Source of the DNA: Lysinibacillus sp.
GTDB taxonomy: Bacteria; Bacillota; Bacilli; Bacillales_A; Planococcaceae
Length of the DNA: 37,031 bases
Reading direction: 5' to 3'
NCBI GenBank assembly: GCA_031181585.1
Contig: JAPSKP010000029.1
Span: forward strand, 1-37,031
Part shown: positions 1 to 7,137 of the stretch, in pieces
How the letters are laid out: every line of letters begins with the position of its first letter
Numbering within the stretch: the first letter of the stretch is position 1
The notes under the pieces: model-generated
What the model was told of the DNA's origin: nothing
Database searches by the model: none
What the model saw: the letters and a program-made list of their open reading frames with translations, nothing else
Position numbers and translations under genes: made by a program

Positions 1-2
1 GT

Positions 3-2201
3 TTTCTGGGCGTGATTGGAGCGCTATGCTGGTATCGTGGATTTCCTATCCTTCATATACTCGCGCTGGGGGGAGTGGGGCTGCTAGCGTTTGGTTTTAT
101 TAGCTGGCAGCTAGAAAAGCTTGAAAGTCCATTAGAGCACCCTATATCGCTGACTTTTACAGATACGTATACAATCAACGGACAAACACTGAGGGGCCTG
201 ATGAAGGATACACAGGGGCGTTCTATTTATATTGTCTATACATTTCGTTCTGAAAAAGAAAAACGACAGTACGAGGCGGTCCCGCTTGCTGGAATGATTT
301 TTTTAGTGGAAGGGGAAATGGCAGAACCAGCACAGCCTAATCACCGCTATAGTTTTTTTATGGGGGATTATTTGAAGAGTAAAGGAGCACTTGGCATTTT
401 TGAGGTGTCTTCATTAAAAAGAATCGAAGAAAAAAAGACAATTTTACAGAGTATTTACAAGCAGCGGTTTCAGTTAAGCCAACATATTGAGAGGACATTT
501 CCCGCTTCATTATCTGCTGAAGCGCAGGCACTGCTGATTGGCGTCAACGAAGGAGTAGAGGCAGAAATAGAACGTGCTTATCAGAAGCTCGGTATTACGC
601 ATTTGTTTGCCATCTCTGGGCTGCATATTGCCCTTGTCTCATTGCTCTTTTTCCAAGGCATGCTGCGGATGAGGATGCGTCGTGAATATGCTGCATTCCT
701 TCTTCTTATCATTCTGCCGGTATATGCCTTGCTGGCAGGGGGTGCACCGTCCGTATGGAGAGCTGTTTTAGTTGTAGAGCTTGTGATGCTGGCCAAGTAC
801 TTTCGCTGGCGTCTGCCAATGGACGATGCGCTGGCCATTAGTTTCATTGTTTTCGTGTTATGGCAGCCAGGTGCTATTTATCAGGTTGGATTTCAGCTAT
901 CTTACTTAGCTACGGCAAGCCTTGTGTTCTCAGGTCCAATTCTAGCAAGGGCAAATACGTGGTGGATGCAGGGATTTCTTATGACTTTTGTTTGTCAGCT
1001 GCTCACCTATCCGCTCCTGCTCTATCATTTTTACGAGGTTAGTCTATCTTCTTTTATTGCTAATATTGTTTTTGTTCCTCTCTTTTCATTTATTATTTTG
1101 CCAATTAATTTACTGCTGCTGGCTGTCTCGTTTTTACCGGGGCCTATGGGGAACTTGTTATTTAGCTTATATGAACCCGTTAGAGCGTTTTTGACAGAGT
1201 TGATTTTGTATTTACAGAATATCCCGTATCAGATGTGGGTACCTGGAAAACCAACGGGCATATGGCTGCTTATTTTATATACAGGTGTTTTTGTGACACT
1301 GATAGTGCTGACGAAGAATATGCAATTTCCGCAGGCGGGTGTCTACCTGCTTGTGCCGGCCATTCTGTTTCATGCCAGTCATTATATGGAGGGGGATGCC
1401 GTTGTGACCTTTATTAATGTAGGGCAGGGAGACGCTGTTTTAATTGAGTTGCCCAATAGACGCGGTGTCTATTTGATTGATACAGGCGGGCTCTTAAGAT
1501 TTAGTCAGGAGCCTTGGAAAGAGAGAAGGAATGAATACGAAGTGGGTGCACAAGTGGTAGTTCCATATTTGAAAGGAAAGGGTATTGCAGCCATCGATAA
1601 ATTGATTATCACGCATGCGGATGCAGACCATGTAGAAGGAGCGGAAGAAGTAGTGAAGGAAATAAGGGTAGGGGAAATTCATATTACACCAGGTTCTTAT
1701 AAAAAGGGAGTAATGAAGGATTTATTACAAGAGGCAAAGAAGCAAAAAATCCCTATAAAAGAGCAGATGGCAGGGGGAGGCTGGAAAAAAGCGAACGTTC
1801 AATTCAAATATATTTGGCCAACAGACACCGAATATGAAGGAAATAATGACTCCCTTACATTGCTAATGACGTATGGGACGTTTAAAGCGCTCTTTACAGG
1901 CGATTTAGAAGAAGATGGAGAAAAGGCTATTATAGAACGAGAAGGCTCGGAAATCGCAGAGATAGATGTTTTAAAGGCTGGTCATCATGGAAGTAAAACC
2001 TCAAGCAGTGAATCATTCATTATTCATACGAGTCCTGCTCTTACTATTTTCATGGCCGGCAAGGATAATCGGTATGGTCATCCACATGAGGAAGTAGTTG
2101 AACGGTTTACAGGCAGGGATTTGCCTTTTATGACGACTGGACAGGAAGGTACCATAGAAATTAGAGTGAATAAAAAAGGCGTGAGGATGCGAAGGCAATA
2201 A
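3..2201 (+). CDS. comEC: ComEC/Rec2 competence DNA channel (5' partial)
   Basis: Polytopic inner-membrane channel that carries single-stranded DNA into the cytoplasm during natural transformation. The reading frame is open to the window edge and the first in-frame GTG (12) has no ribosome site, so the true start lies upstream. Visible parts in order: N-terminal membrane segments, an OB-like soluble stretch, the competence domain with many hydrophobic helices (about residues 160-440, including GITHLFAISGLHIAL), and a C-terminal metallo-beta-lactamase-like domain (FINVGQGDAVLIE near 467, THADADH near 534, GHHGSKTS near 657). These motifs match the ComEC nuclease-like domain. It is the last gene of its operon and is followed by a strong terminator shared with the convergent yqzM. 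Confidence 0.95.
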   Translation, partial: FLGVIGALCWYRGFPILHILALGGVGLLAFGFISWQLEKLESPLEHPISLTFTDTYTINGQTLRGLMKDTQGRSIYIVYTFRSEKEKRQYEAVPLAGMIFLVEGEMAEPAQPNHRYSFFMGDYLKSKGALGIFEVSSLKRIEEKKTILQSIYKQRFQLSQHIERTFPASLSAEAQALLIGVNEGVEAEIERAYQKLGITHLFAISGLHIALVSLLFFQGMLRMRMRREYAAFLLLIILPVYALLAGGAPSVWRAVLVVELVMLAKYFRWRLPMDDALAISFIVFVLWQPGAIYQVGFQLSYLATASLVFSGPILARANTWWMQGFLMTFVCQLLTYPLLLYHFYEVSLSSFIANIVFVPLFSFIILPINLLLLAVSFLPGPMGNLLFSLYEPVRAFLTELILYLQNIPYQMWVPGKPTGIWLLILYTGVFVTLIVLTKNMQFPQAGVYLLVPAILFHASHYMEGDAVVTFINVGQGDAVLIELPNRRGVYLIDTGGLLRFSQEPWKERRNEYEVGAQVVVPYLKGKGIAAIDKLIITHADADHVEGAEEVVKEIRVGEIHITPGSYKKGVMKDLLQEAKKQKIPIKEQMAGGGWKKANVQFKYIWPTDTEYEGNNDSLTLLMTYGTFKALFTGDLEEDGEKAIIEREGSEIAEIDVLKAGHHGSKTSSSESFIIHTSPALTIFMAGKDNRYGHPHEEVVERFTGRDLPFMTTGQEGTIEIRVNKKGVRMRRQ

Positions 2202-2204
2202 AGT

Positions 2205-2251
2205 AAAAGGGCGTATCTTAAAAGCATGCTGCCTTTAAGATACGCCCTTTT
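2205..2251. terminator. Bidirectional intrinsic terminator between comEC and yqzM
   Basis: Perfect 18-bp stem (2205-2222 with 2234-2251) and an 11-nt loop. The stem ends are A-tract/T-tract, so it can stop comEC transcription on plus and yqzM transcription on minus. Confidence 0.9.
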
Positions 2252-2264
2252 CTTATACGTTAAC

Positions 2265-2435
2265 TTAACGCATAGCCACTTCTACAATTACCGCAATGAT
2301 GAACATTGTAGCAAAGAATCCGAATGAAACTACGAAACCGATTGCTGCATCTGGGAAGTCGTTCCCTTGCATTGCGCGTCCGCGTCCCTCGAATGGGTTT
2401 TCTGTCACGTAATTTGGATCAGAATGTCCTGCCAT
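2265..2435 (-). CDS. yqzM: YqzM family small membrane protein
   Basis: A 56-residue protein with a polar N-terminus and one C-terminal transmembrane segment containing GFVVSFGFFATMFIIA, which matches my memory of B. subtilis YqzM, encoded at the same place convergent to comEC. The start chosen is the ATG at 2433-2435 because AGGAGG lies just upstream (complement of 2443-2448); the frame is open further upstream but without a ribosome site. Function is unknown. It is longer at the N-terminus than the roughly 44-residue B. subtilis protein, with a Gly/Asn/Pro-rich extension. Confidence 0.75.
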   Translation of the reverse strand: MAGHSDPNYVTENPFEGRGRAMQGNDFPDAAIGFVVSFGFFATMFIIAVIVEVAMR

Positions 2436-2604
2436 AAATATCCCTCCTACTCTTCCATCATTATAAGTCAACGCCTAGTAAAAATCTATATCTAAAGCAA
2501 TAATTTCACAGTACCAGTAATCGCAAATTCGCCTTAAAATATTCACATTAACTCCCTCGAAAGTGTATACTAGATGGTACAGAATCGAGAGGGGGCCACT
2601 GTCC

Positions 2605-3618
2605 GTGAGTTTTACAAAAGCATGGCAAAATATAAAAAACGGGCAACTTGCACCTGTTTATTTACTGGTTGGAGAAGAATCCTATTTTATAGATGAAACA
2701 GTGAAACGTTTAAAAAAAGCAATGGGTAATGAGGAAGAAGCCGATATTATGCAATTTGACCTTAGTGAACAGCCGCTTGATTACGTGATTGATGAGGCGG
2801 ATACAATCCCGTTTTTCACAGAGCGTAAGCTTATTATCGCCAAAAACGCGTCTTTTATGAAAGCTGCTGAAAAGGGAAAAGAGAAAATTGATCATAATAT
2901 CCCACGACTTGAGACTTGGCTGAGTAATCCGAGTGATACAGCTGTGACGGTTTTTATTGCCCCGTATGAAAAACTGGACGAGCGTAAAAAGGTGACGAAA
3001 CTGATGAAGCTGAAGGCACTCGTTTTGGAAGCAGTAACACCACAGGATAATGATTTATACAGCTGGATAAAAACAGAAGTAAATGGATATGGAAAGGATA
3101 TTTCAGATGAAGCGGCAGTGAAGCTCGTTGAAATGGTAGGCGCTAATATGCTGCAGCTGCAGATGGAAATTGAAAAGCTCTCTTTATATTTGGGAGAAGA
3201 GATTGAAATTACAGTGGAGCTCGTGGAAGATTTAGTGGCGAAAACACTTGAGCATGATGCCTTTAAAATGCTAAACGCTTATTTGTCGCATAATCAGAGA
3301 GAGGCATTATCTATTTATCATGATCTGCTGAGGCAGAAAGAGGAGCCGATTGCTCTTGTTGGATTACTTGCGTCCAATATCCGAACGATGAGCAACGTCT
3401 TCTATTTAAATAAAAAAGGGTATGCACAGCATCAGATCGCCAAGCAGCTAAAGATTCATCCATACCGGGTGAAAATGATGTTAGAACAACGTCAAAAACC
3501 GTCAGAGCAACGTCTGCTGCAGGCGTTGTATAGTCTCGCGAATGTTGATCTGCAGCTAAAATCAGTCAGCGGGAATCGTGAACGTTTTCTTGAAATGTTC
3601 CTAATGAAGCCACTGTAA
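2605..3618 (+). CDS. holA: DNA polymerase III subunit delta (HolA)
   Basis: Delta subunit of the clamp loader, which opens the beta sliding clamp and loads it on DNA. The protein has 337 residues, close to B. subtilis HolA/YqeN. The N-terminal signature PVYLLVGEESYFIDE starts near residue 17, followed by the AAA+-like lid and the C-terminal collar domain (QALYSLANVDLQLKS and a terminal MFLMKPL). The start is GTG 2605, with GAGAGGGGG at 2587-2595 as ribosome site; a further upstream in-frame GTG (2563) lacks one. It stands alone between the divergent yqzM and a stress gene with its own candidate promoter. Confidence 0.93.
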   Translation: MSFTKAWQNIKNGQLAPVYLLVGEESYFIDETVKRLKKAMGNEEEADIMQFDLSEQPLDYVIDEADTIPFFTERKLIIAKNASFMKAAEKGKEKIDHNIPRLETWLSNPSDTAVTVFIAPYEKLDERKKVTKLMKLKALVLEAVTPQDNDLYSWIKTEVNGYGKDISDEAAVKLVEMVGANMLQLQMEIEKLSLYLGEEIEITVELVEDLVAKTLEHDAFKMLNAYLSHNQREALSIYHDLLRQKEEPIALVGLLASNIRTMSNVFYLNKKGYAQHQIAKQLKIHPYRVKMMLEQRQKPSEQRLLQALYSLANVDLQLKSVSGNRERFLEMFLMKPL

Positions 3619-3621
3619 GAA

Positions 3622-3646
3622 GTTTCCGATTTTCGCTTTTGGGTAT
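3622..3646 (+). promoter_or_regulatory. Candidate sigma-B promoter of the YflT-like gene
   Basis: GTTTCC (3622-3627), 13-nt spacer, GGGTAT (3641-3646). The sigma-B consensus is GTTTAA-N13/15-GGGTAT, so the -10 is perfect and the -35 matches four of six. The known sigma-B control of YflT-type proteins supports the reading. Confidence 0.6.
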
Positions 3647-3682
3647 ACAAAATATAGCTGATCTTATAAGGAGGCTGTATGT

Positions 3683-4120
3683 ATGCAAAAGGAAACGGGA
3701 GTTATTTATGTAGCTCATTCTACACAAGAAATGCTGGATAAACTTGAAGAGTTTGAAGAGATGCAGGTAGCGAATCGAATGATTCATATCATTACGAGAG
3801 ATGCGAGGGAGTTTGCCAGCCTGAAGTGGGATGCAAATATCCGAACACACGAAACAGACAATTGGCTTGCTGATTTATTCGGTGGAGATGACGATACCGG
3901 TTTAAGTGTGATGGATCTTTCGGAGTCAGAGAAAGCGGAGTACAAAAGGGAGCTCGAAGAAGGAGCGATTATTATATATTTGGAAGGAGAAATATCCTTT
4001 GAGCCTGAAAAGGTACATGGGGACCTTGCCGTTACACGTGATGAATCACCAGATTTTGTTGAGCCTCCCCTCACGGAACCTCGCTTACAATCATATGATG
4101 ACCCAGATAAAAAAGCGTAA
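3683..4120 (+). CDS. General stress protein, YflT / GSP17M-like domain
   Basis: A 145-residue soluble, strongly acidic protein. The N-terminal half (VIYVAHSTQEMLDKLEEFEE ... IHIITRDAREFASL) resembles the alpha/beta YflT/GSP17M domain of heat- and stress-induced Bacillus proteins. The middle holds WLADLFGGDDD and a segment ending GAIIIYLEGE, typical of the end of that domain; the C-terminus is a charged, probably disordered tail. The ribosome site AAGGAGG (3668-3674) supports ATG 3683. Its biochemical role is not established in the family. A sigma-B-like promoter lies directly upstream and a terminator downstream, so it is probably monocistronic and stress-induced. Confidence 0.7.
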   Translation: MQKETGVIYVAHSTQEMLDKLEEFEEMQVANRMIHIITRDAREFASLKWDANIRTHETDNWLADLFGGDDDTGLSVMDLSESEKAEYKRELEEGAIIIYLEGEISFEPEKVHGDLAVTRDESPDFVEPPLTEPRLQSYDDPDKKA

Positions 4121-4160
4121 TTATATGTGCAGACACAAAAGTAATAGAAGAGATGAATAT

Positions 4161-4205
4161 AAATGAGCTATTCCATCAATTTTTTGTGGAATAGCTCATT
4201 TTATT
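4161..4205 (+). terminator. Intrinsic terminator of the YflT-like gene
   Basis: A 15-bp perfect stem (4161-4175 with 4187-4201), 11-nt loop, then a T-rich tract. Confidence 0.85.
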
Positions 4206-4251
4206 ATAATAGATCTTTAGAGCTTGGTGAATAATAGAAGCATCGGTATGT

Positions 4252-4284
4252 AAAAAGGCCGGATGCCTGGGCATCCGACCTTAT
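4252..4284 (-). terminator. Intrinsic terminator of rpsT
   Basis: On the minus strand AAGGTCGGATGCC pairs with GGCATCCGGCCTT (one G-U pair, small loop), followed by a short T run. It lies 10 nt after the rpsT stop codon. Confidence 0.85.
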
Positions 4285-4293
4285 CGTTCATCA

Positions 4294-4542
4294 TTATGCT
4301 TTTTTAGCTAAACGAGATTTTTTACGAGCAGCTGCGTTTTTATGGATAAGACCTTTAGAAACAGCTTTATCAAGAGCTTTAGAAGCAGCAACTACTAATT
4401 CTTGTGTGTTTTCAGCACCTGTAGCGATCGCTTGTTCAGCTTTCTTTACAGTTGTACGCATAGCTGATTTTGCTTGAGAGTTTGCAGCGTTTGCTTTCTC
4501 AGCAACTTTTACGCGTTTGATAGCAGATTTAATGTTTGGCAT
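4294..4542 (-). CDS. rpsT: 30S ribosomal protein bS20
   Basis: Primary-binding small-subunit protein that contacts 16S rRNA. It has 82 residues, starts [12 protein letters not shown] and ends in a basic tail ([14 protein letters not shown]), typical of bS20. The ATG at 4540-4542 is chosen because AGGAGGTG precedes it at normal spacing; the frame is open three codons further upstream. It is oriented opposite to its neighbours, as in B. subtilis, and has its own sigma-A promoter and terminator. Confidence 0.97.
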   Translation of the reverse strand: MPNIKSAIKRVKVAEKANAANSQAKSAMRTTVKKAEQAIATGAENTQELVVAASKALDKAVSKGLIHKNAAARKKSRLAKKA

Positions 4543-4614
4543 AACTTTCACCTCCTAATTATAGGTACGAGATGAGTATTCTCACTTGTTTCATGTGTCA
4601 ATACAACAAAAATC

Positions 4615-4643
4615 ATTCTACCAAAGGAAGAAGAGAATTGCAA
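4615..4643 (-). promoter_or_regulatory. Sigma-A promoter of rpsT
   Basis: On the minus strand TTGCAA, 17-nt spacer, TAGAAT. Transcription would start near 4608, giving a leader of about 65 nt. A second TTGACA lies downstream on the same strand without a convincing -10. Confidence 0.7.
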
Positions 4644-4656
4644 TACATAAATGCAA

Positions 4657-4687
4657 AGAATATTTACTTGACAGTTAGAACATACTG
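4657..4687 (+). promoter_or_regulatory. Candidate sigma-G promoter of gpr
   Basis: AGAATA (4657-4662), 18-nt spacer, CATACTG (4681-4687), close to the sigma-F/G consensus TGAATA-N17/18-CATACTA. gpr is a forespore gene in B. subtilis. The predicted leader would be only about 11 nt, with the Shine-Dalgarno at its very 5' end. Confidence 0.5.
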
Positions 4688-4704
4688 ATTTTTGAGGTGA
4701 AATT

Positions 4705-5724
4705 ATGACAGAAGTAAATTGGAGCAGAACAGATTTAATTGATGAATCGGAACAAGTTGTGCAGCATCATTCAAAAGAAAAGAAGCGTACGCTGGAGAAA
4801 ACAGCCGGTGTCCTGATGGAAGAATGGGATGAACAGCGTGTAAAGATTGCGAGGGTTAGTGTAAATGAAGAAGGAGAGGCACAGATCCAGAAAAAGGCAG
4901 GTATTTATACAACATTATCTATCCCGTCTCTAACAGTAGAAGATACGGAAGGGCTGCAGCAGCTTGAAAAAGTATTGACCAAGCATTTAAAATCGCTTCA
5001 CGATCCGTTAAAGCTTACAAAAGAAGATAAGATTTTAGTGATAGGCCTAGGCAATAAAACGATCACACCTGATGCAGTAGGACCTGTTGCAATCGATTCG
5101 ATGCAAAAGCATTTTGAAGATGAACGAAATGAACAGTTCATTATGTATGCTCCGGGTGTAACGGGACAGTCCGGCTTTGAAACAAAGGAATTCGTTGAAG
5201 CGCTTGTCAATAAAATTAAGCCGGGTTTAGTAATCGTCATTGATGCGCTCGCAACTCGCTCAAGTGAACGTCTATGCCGCACGATTCAACTCACAGATAC
5301 AGGGATCCATCCTGGTTCCGGGGTAGGGAATCAAAGGGCTGAAATTTCAAAGGAATCACTCGGAGTTCCTGTTACTGCTATAGGTATCCCAACAGTAGTA
5401 GAGGCGACAGTGCTTTTGGCAGATGCAATTGATACCGTTTTTCGTACGATTGCTGGCAAAATTGCCGAGAAAAATGCTCCGTCAAGCAAGCTGTCTGTGA
5501 CACCGTGGCAGCCTAGAGCCTCTACACCGATTGACTATAATTTACTGAAGCCGATTTTTGGAGAATGGTCTACATGGACAAAGGGAGATCGTGTTCAGCT
5601 TCTTCAAGAAACGTTTCAAAATAGAGAACGTTTAATTGTTACACCAAAAGAATGCGACATCTGGCTAATGCATTATGCAATGCTTGTCAGCAATAGCTTG
5701 TTCCGTTGGATTAAAGCTATTTAA
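4705..5724 (+). CDS. gpr: GPR germination protease (spore protease)
   Basis: Aspartate-type endopeptidase that degrades small acid-soluble spore proteins early in germination; made as a zymogen in the forespore. Conserved blocks: SRTDL at residues 7-11 (cognate of the propeptide-proximal IRTDL of Bacillus), GLGN 114-117, TPDAVGP 121-127, VIVIDALATRS 177-186, DTGIHPGSGVGN 198-209 and VTPKE near the C-terminus. D123 and D180 probably correspond to the two functional aspartates known in B. megaterium GPR. At 339 residues it is somewhat shorter than the 368 of B. subtilis, with a shorter stretch before VTPKE. A TGAGGTGA ribosome site supports ATG 4705. It is followed by spoIIP, as in Bacillus. 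Confidence 0.95.
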   Translation: MTEVNWSRTDLIDESEQVVQHHSKEKKRTLEKTAGVLMEEWDEQRVKIARVSVNEEGEAQIQKKAGIYTTLSIPSLTVEDTEGLQQLEKVLTKHLKSLHDPLKLTKEDKILVIGLGNKTITPDAVGPVAIDSMQKHFEDERNEQFIMYAPGVTGQSGFETKEFVEALVNKIKPGLVIVIDALATRSSERLCRTIQLTDTGIHPGSGVGNQRAEISKESLGVPVTAIGIPTVVEATVLLADAIDTVFRTIAGKIAEKNAPSSKLSVTPWQPRASTPIDYNLLKPIFGEWSTWTKGDRVQLLQETFQNRERLIVTPKECDIWLMHYAMLVSNSLFRWIKAI

Positions 5725-5738
5725 ACCGTTCTAAACGT

Positions 5739-5774
5739 ACCATCTCTTCCATAAGATAGGGGGGAGGAGATGGT
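5739..5774 (+). promoter_or_regulatory. Hairpin burying the spoIIP ribosome-binding site
   Basis: A 12-bp stem (5739-5750 with 5763-5774, one G-U pair) with a 12-nt loop. The right arm contains the GGAGGAG ribosome site of spoIIP, whose ATG follows three bases after the stem. There is no T-run, so it is not a terminator. The sigma-E-like CATAAGAT (5750-5757) occupies the loop; no good -35 is visible. Confidence 0.6.
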
Positions 5775-5777
5775 GCG

Positions 5778-6560
5778 ATGAATAATATAAAACGATTTCT
5801 ACTTTTTCTGTTGATACTATTTTTAATGCCGATTATTACCGGGCAACTACCGTTTCCAAACAATGAATATGAATCGGTTCATGTGCCAAAAGAGCAAAAA
5901 CTAGTTTATGCCTCTACTGAATTAGCAGTACCGGAGAAAAAAGTATTACTCGTATTTACTCACTCCCATGAAGCGTATAAACCTATCGTGGAAGCAAGTA
6001 CCGGCATGCAGGAAGTATATAATGAGCAATTGAATATCTTCTCCCTGCGTGAAATGATGGAGGAGTACCTTTCCTTCCAAGGGCTGCAACCTAAAACCTT
6101 GCCAGTCGATTTGATGACAGAGCTAAAAAAACAAGGTAAAACGATTTCATCTGCTTATAAGGTAGCTCGTCCATTTATTGCTGATGAAGTTGCCCTCCAG
6201 CCATATGATATGATTCTTGATGTACACCGTGACTCAGCCGGCAAAAAAGTAACGACATTAACAGCCGGTGATCTTTCTTATGCTAAAGTGGCATTTGTTG
6301 TAGGGATGGAGCATGCGAATCATAAAAGTAATCTTGCCTACTCTGAAAAGCTCCATACAGTCATGAACAGCATTATCCCTGGAATATCTCGAGGAGTCAT
6401 GAAAAAAGAGGGTGAGGGTGTGGATGGTATCTATAATCAAGATCTTTCCCCTCAAATGGTGCTTGTAGAGATAGGCGGGATAGATAATACCGAGGAAGAA
6501 GTGACACGTACACTATCCGTCTTATCAGAAGCGGTAGCGAAAGTACTGCAGGAAAGCTGA
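5778..6560 (+). CDS. spoIIP: Stage II sporulation protein P (septal peptidoglycan hydrolase)
   Basis: Membrane-anchored amidase/endopeptidase that, with SpoIID and SpoIIM, thins septal peptidoglycan during engulfment. Residues 7-22 form an N-terminal membrane anchor. The catalytic domain shows FTHSHE (60-65; candidate zinc ligands H62 and E65), DVHRDS (148-153), GIYNQDLSP (217-225) and a second acidic block VEIGG with E231. The protein has only 260 residues against about 400 in B. subtilis: the region between anchor and catalytic domain is greatly shortened, while the catalytic blocks are intact. ATG 5778 is supported by the strong G-rich ribosome site. It follows gpr but is probably expressed mainly in the mother cell, by analogy with Bacillus. 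Confidence 0.95.
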   Translation: MNNIKRFLLFLLILFLMPIITGQLPFPNNEYESVHVPKEQKLVYASTELAVPEKKVLLVFTHSHEAYKPIVEASTGMQEVYNEQLNIFSLREMMEEYLSFQGLQPKTLPVDLMTELKKQGKTISSAYKVARPFIADEVALQPYDMILDVHRDSAGKKVTTLTAGDLSYAKVAFVVGMEHANHKSNLAYSEKLHTVMNSIIPGISRGVMKKEGEGVDGIYNQDLSPQMVLVEIGGIDNTEEEVTRTLSVLSEAVAKVLQES

Positions 6561-6677
6561 TCCCCTTCTTATCAATGAATGTATAGAGGGGTATCCATGA
6601 AGAAGTACAAAGGAACACTTAGGAAAAGCCTATTTTAAAATCTAAATAAGTGGAACAACACGTAATATAGCAGTCTG

Positions 6678-6718
6678 AAAAGGCATGAAAACGGCAGCGC
6701 CCGAGTTCATGCCTTTTA
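6678..6718 (+). terminator. Intrinsic terminator downstream of spoIIP
   Basis: A 12-bp perfect stem (6678-6689 with 6706-6717) ending in TTTT, with a 16-nt GC-rich loop. It lies about 120 nt after the spoIIP stop. The intervening DNA holds only a 13-codon reading frame (6598-6639) with a G-rich site in front, for which I see no relatives. Confidence 0.8.
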
Positions 6719-6850
6719 CTATTAGTAAGCTTCTCGAGCAGCCGGTGATGTTTCGTGTAAATATTTAACCATCAGAAATCGCTTTTTAGAACAATCCATG
6801 CATTACTGAACGAAAAAGGCGGGTTTGCCAGGATTCCTTCTGTTCCAATG

Positions 6851-6880
6851 TTGTAGTTTTTATGATGTTCATAGTATAAT
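6851..6880 (+). promoter_or_regulatory. Sigma-A promoter in the lepA upstream region
   Basis: TTGTAG (6851-6856), 18-nt spacer, TATAAT (6875-6880). The -10 is perfect and the -35 moderate. The start would be near 6887, about 250 nt before lepA. Confidence 0.55.
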
Positions 6881-6886
6881 TCAGTA

Positions 6887-6957
6887 TAGTTTAAATTCAT
6901 TCAGCCAAATTTCCCATTGAGACAGCAGTGGAATCAAATGTAGTTTGGCTATTTTTT
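6887..6957 (+). ncRNA. Candidate 70-nt terminated RNA or lepA leader attenuator
   Basis: The RNA would run from the promoter just upstream to an intrinsic terminator. Outer stem 6903-6911 with 6942-6950 (9 bp, one G-U pair) is followed by ATTTTTTATT. An inner hairpin (6914-6919 with 6926-6931, one G-U pair) has the 6-nt loop AGACAG. No known RNA family is recognised. Confidence 0.4.
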
Positions 6958-7009
6958 ATTGAGGATTAATGCCTGCTGAATGAATTTATTGCCTCCGGTG
7001 GATGTCACG

Positions 7010-7117
7010 GACTTTAAAGAGAGTGGTGAAACGAGCCTGTTTGTGAGGGGGAGGGAAACCTGTGTCTTGTATAGGCACATCTTAAAGTCTAGGCGCAATT
7101 ACGCCGAGGCGTAATTG
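7010..7117 (+). promoter_or_regulatory. Structured part of the lepA leader
   Basis: A closing stem GACTTTAA (7010-7017) pairs with TTAAAGTC (7082-7089) and encloses about 64 nt that contain TGTGTC/GGCACA (one G-U pair). Seven bases further, CAATTACGCC (7096-7105) and GGCGTAATTG (7108-7117) form a perfect inverted repeat directly before the lepA ribosome site. No riboswitch class is recognised. This and the preceding terminated RNA account for most of the 577-nt gap between spoIIP and lepA. Confidence 0.4.
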
Positions 7118-7137
7118 ATATAGGAGTGGACAAATAC

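Noticed and set aside
6598..6639. 13-codon frame with a G-rich ribosome site after spoIIP
   Set aside because: Too short and with no relatives in mind; noted under the terminator but not called a gene.
7010..7089. T-box or known riboswitch upstream of lepA
   Set aside because: No T-box bulge sequence and no aptamer core I know; the only terminator lies upstream of the fold, not after it.
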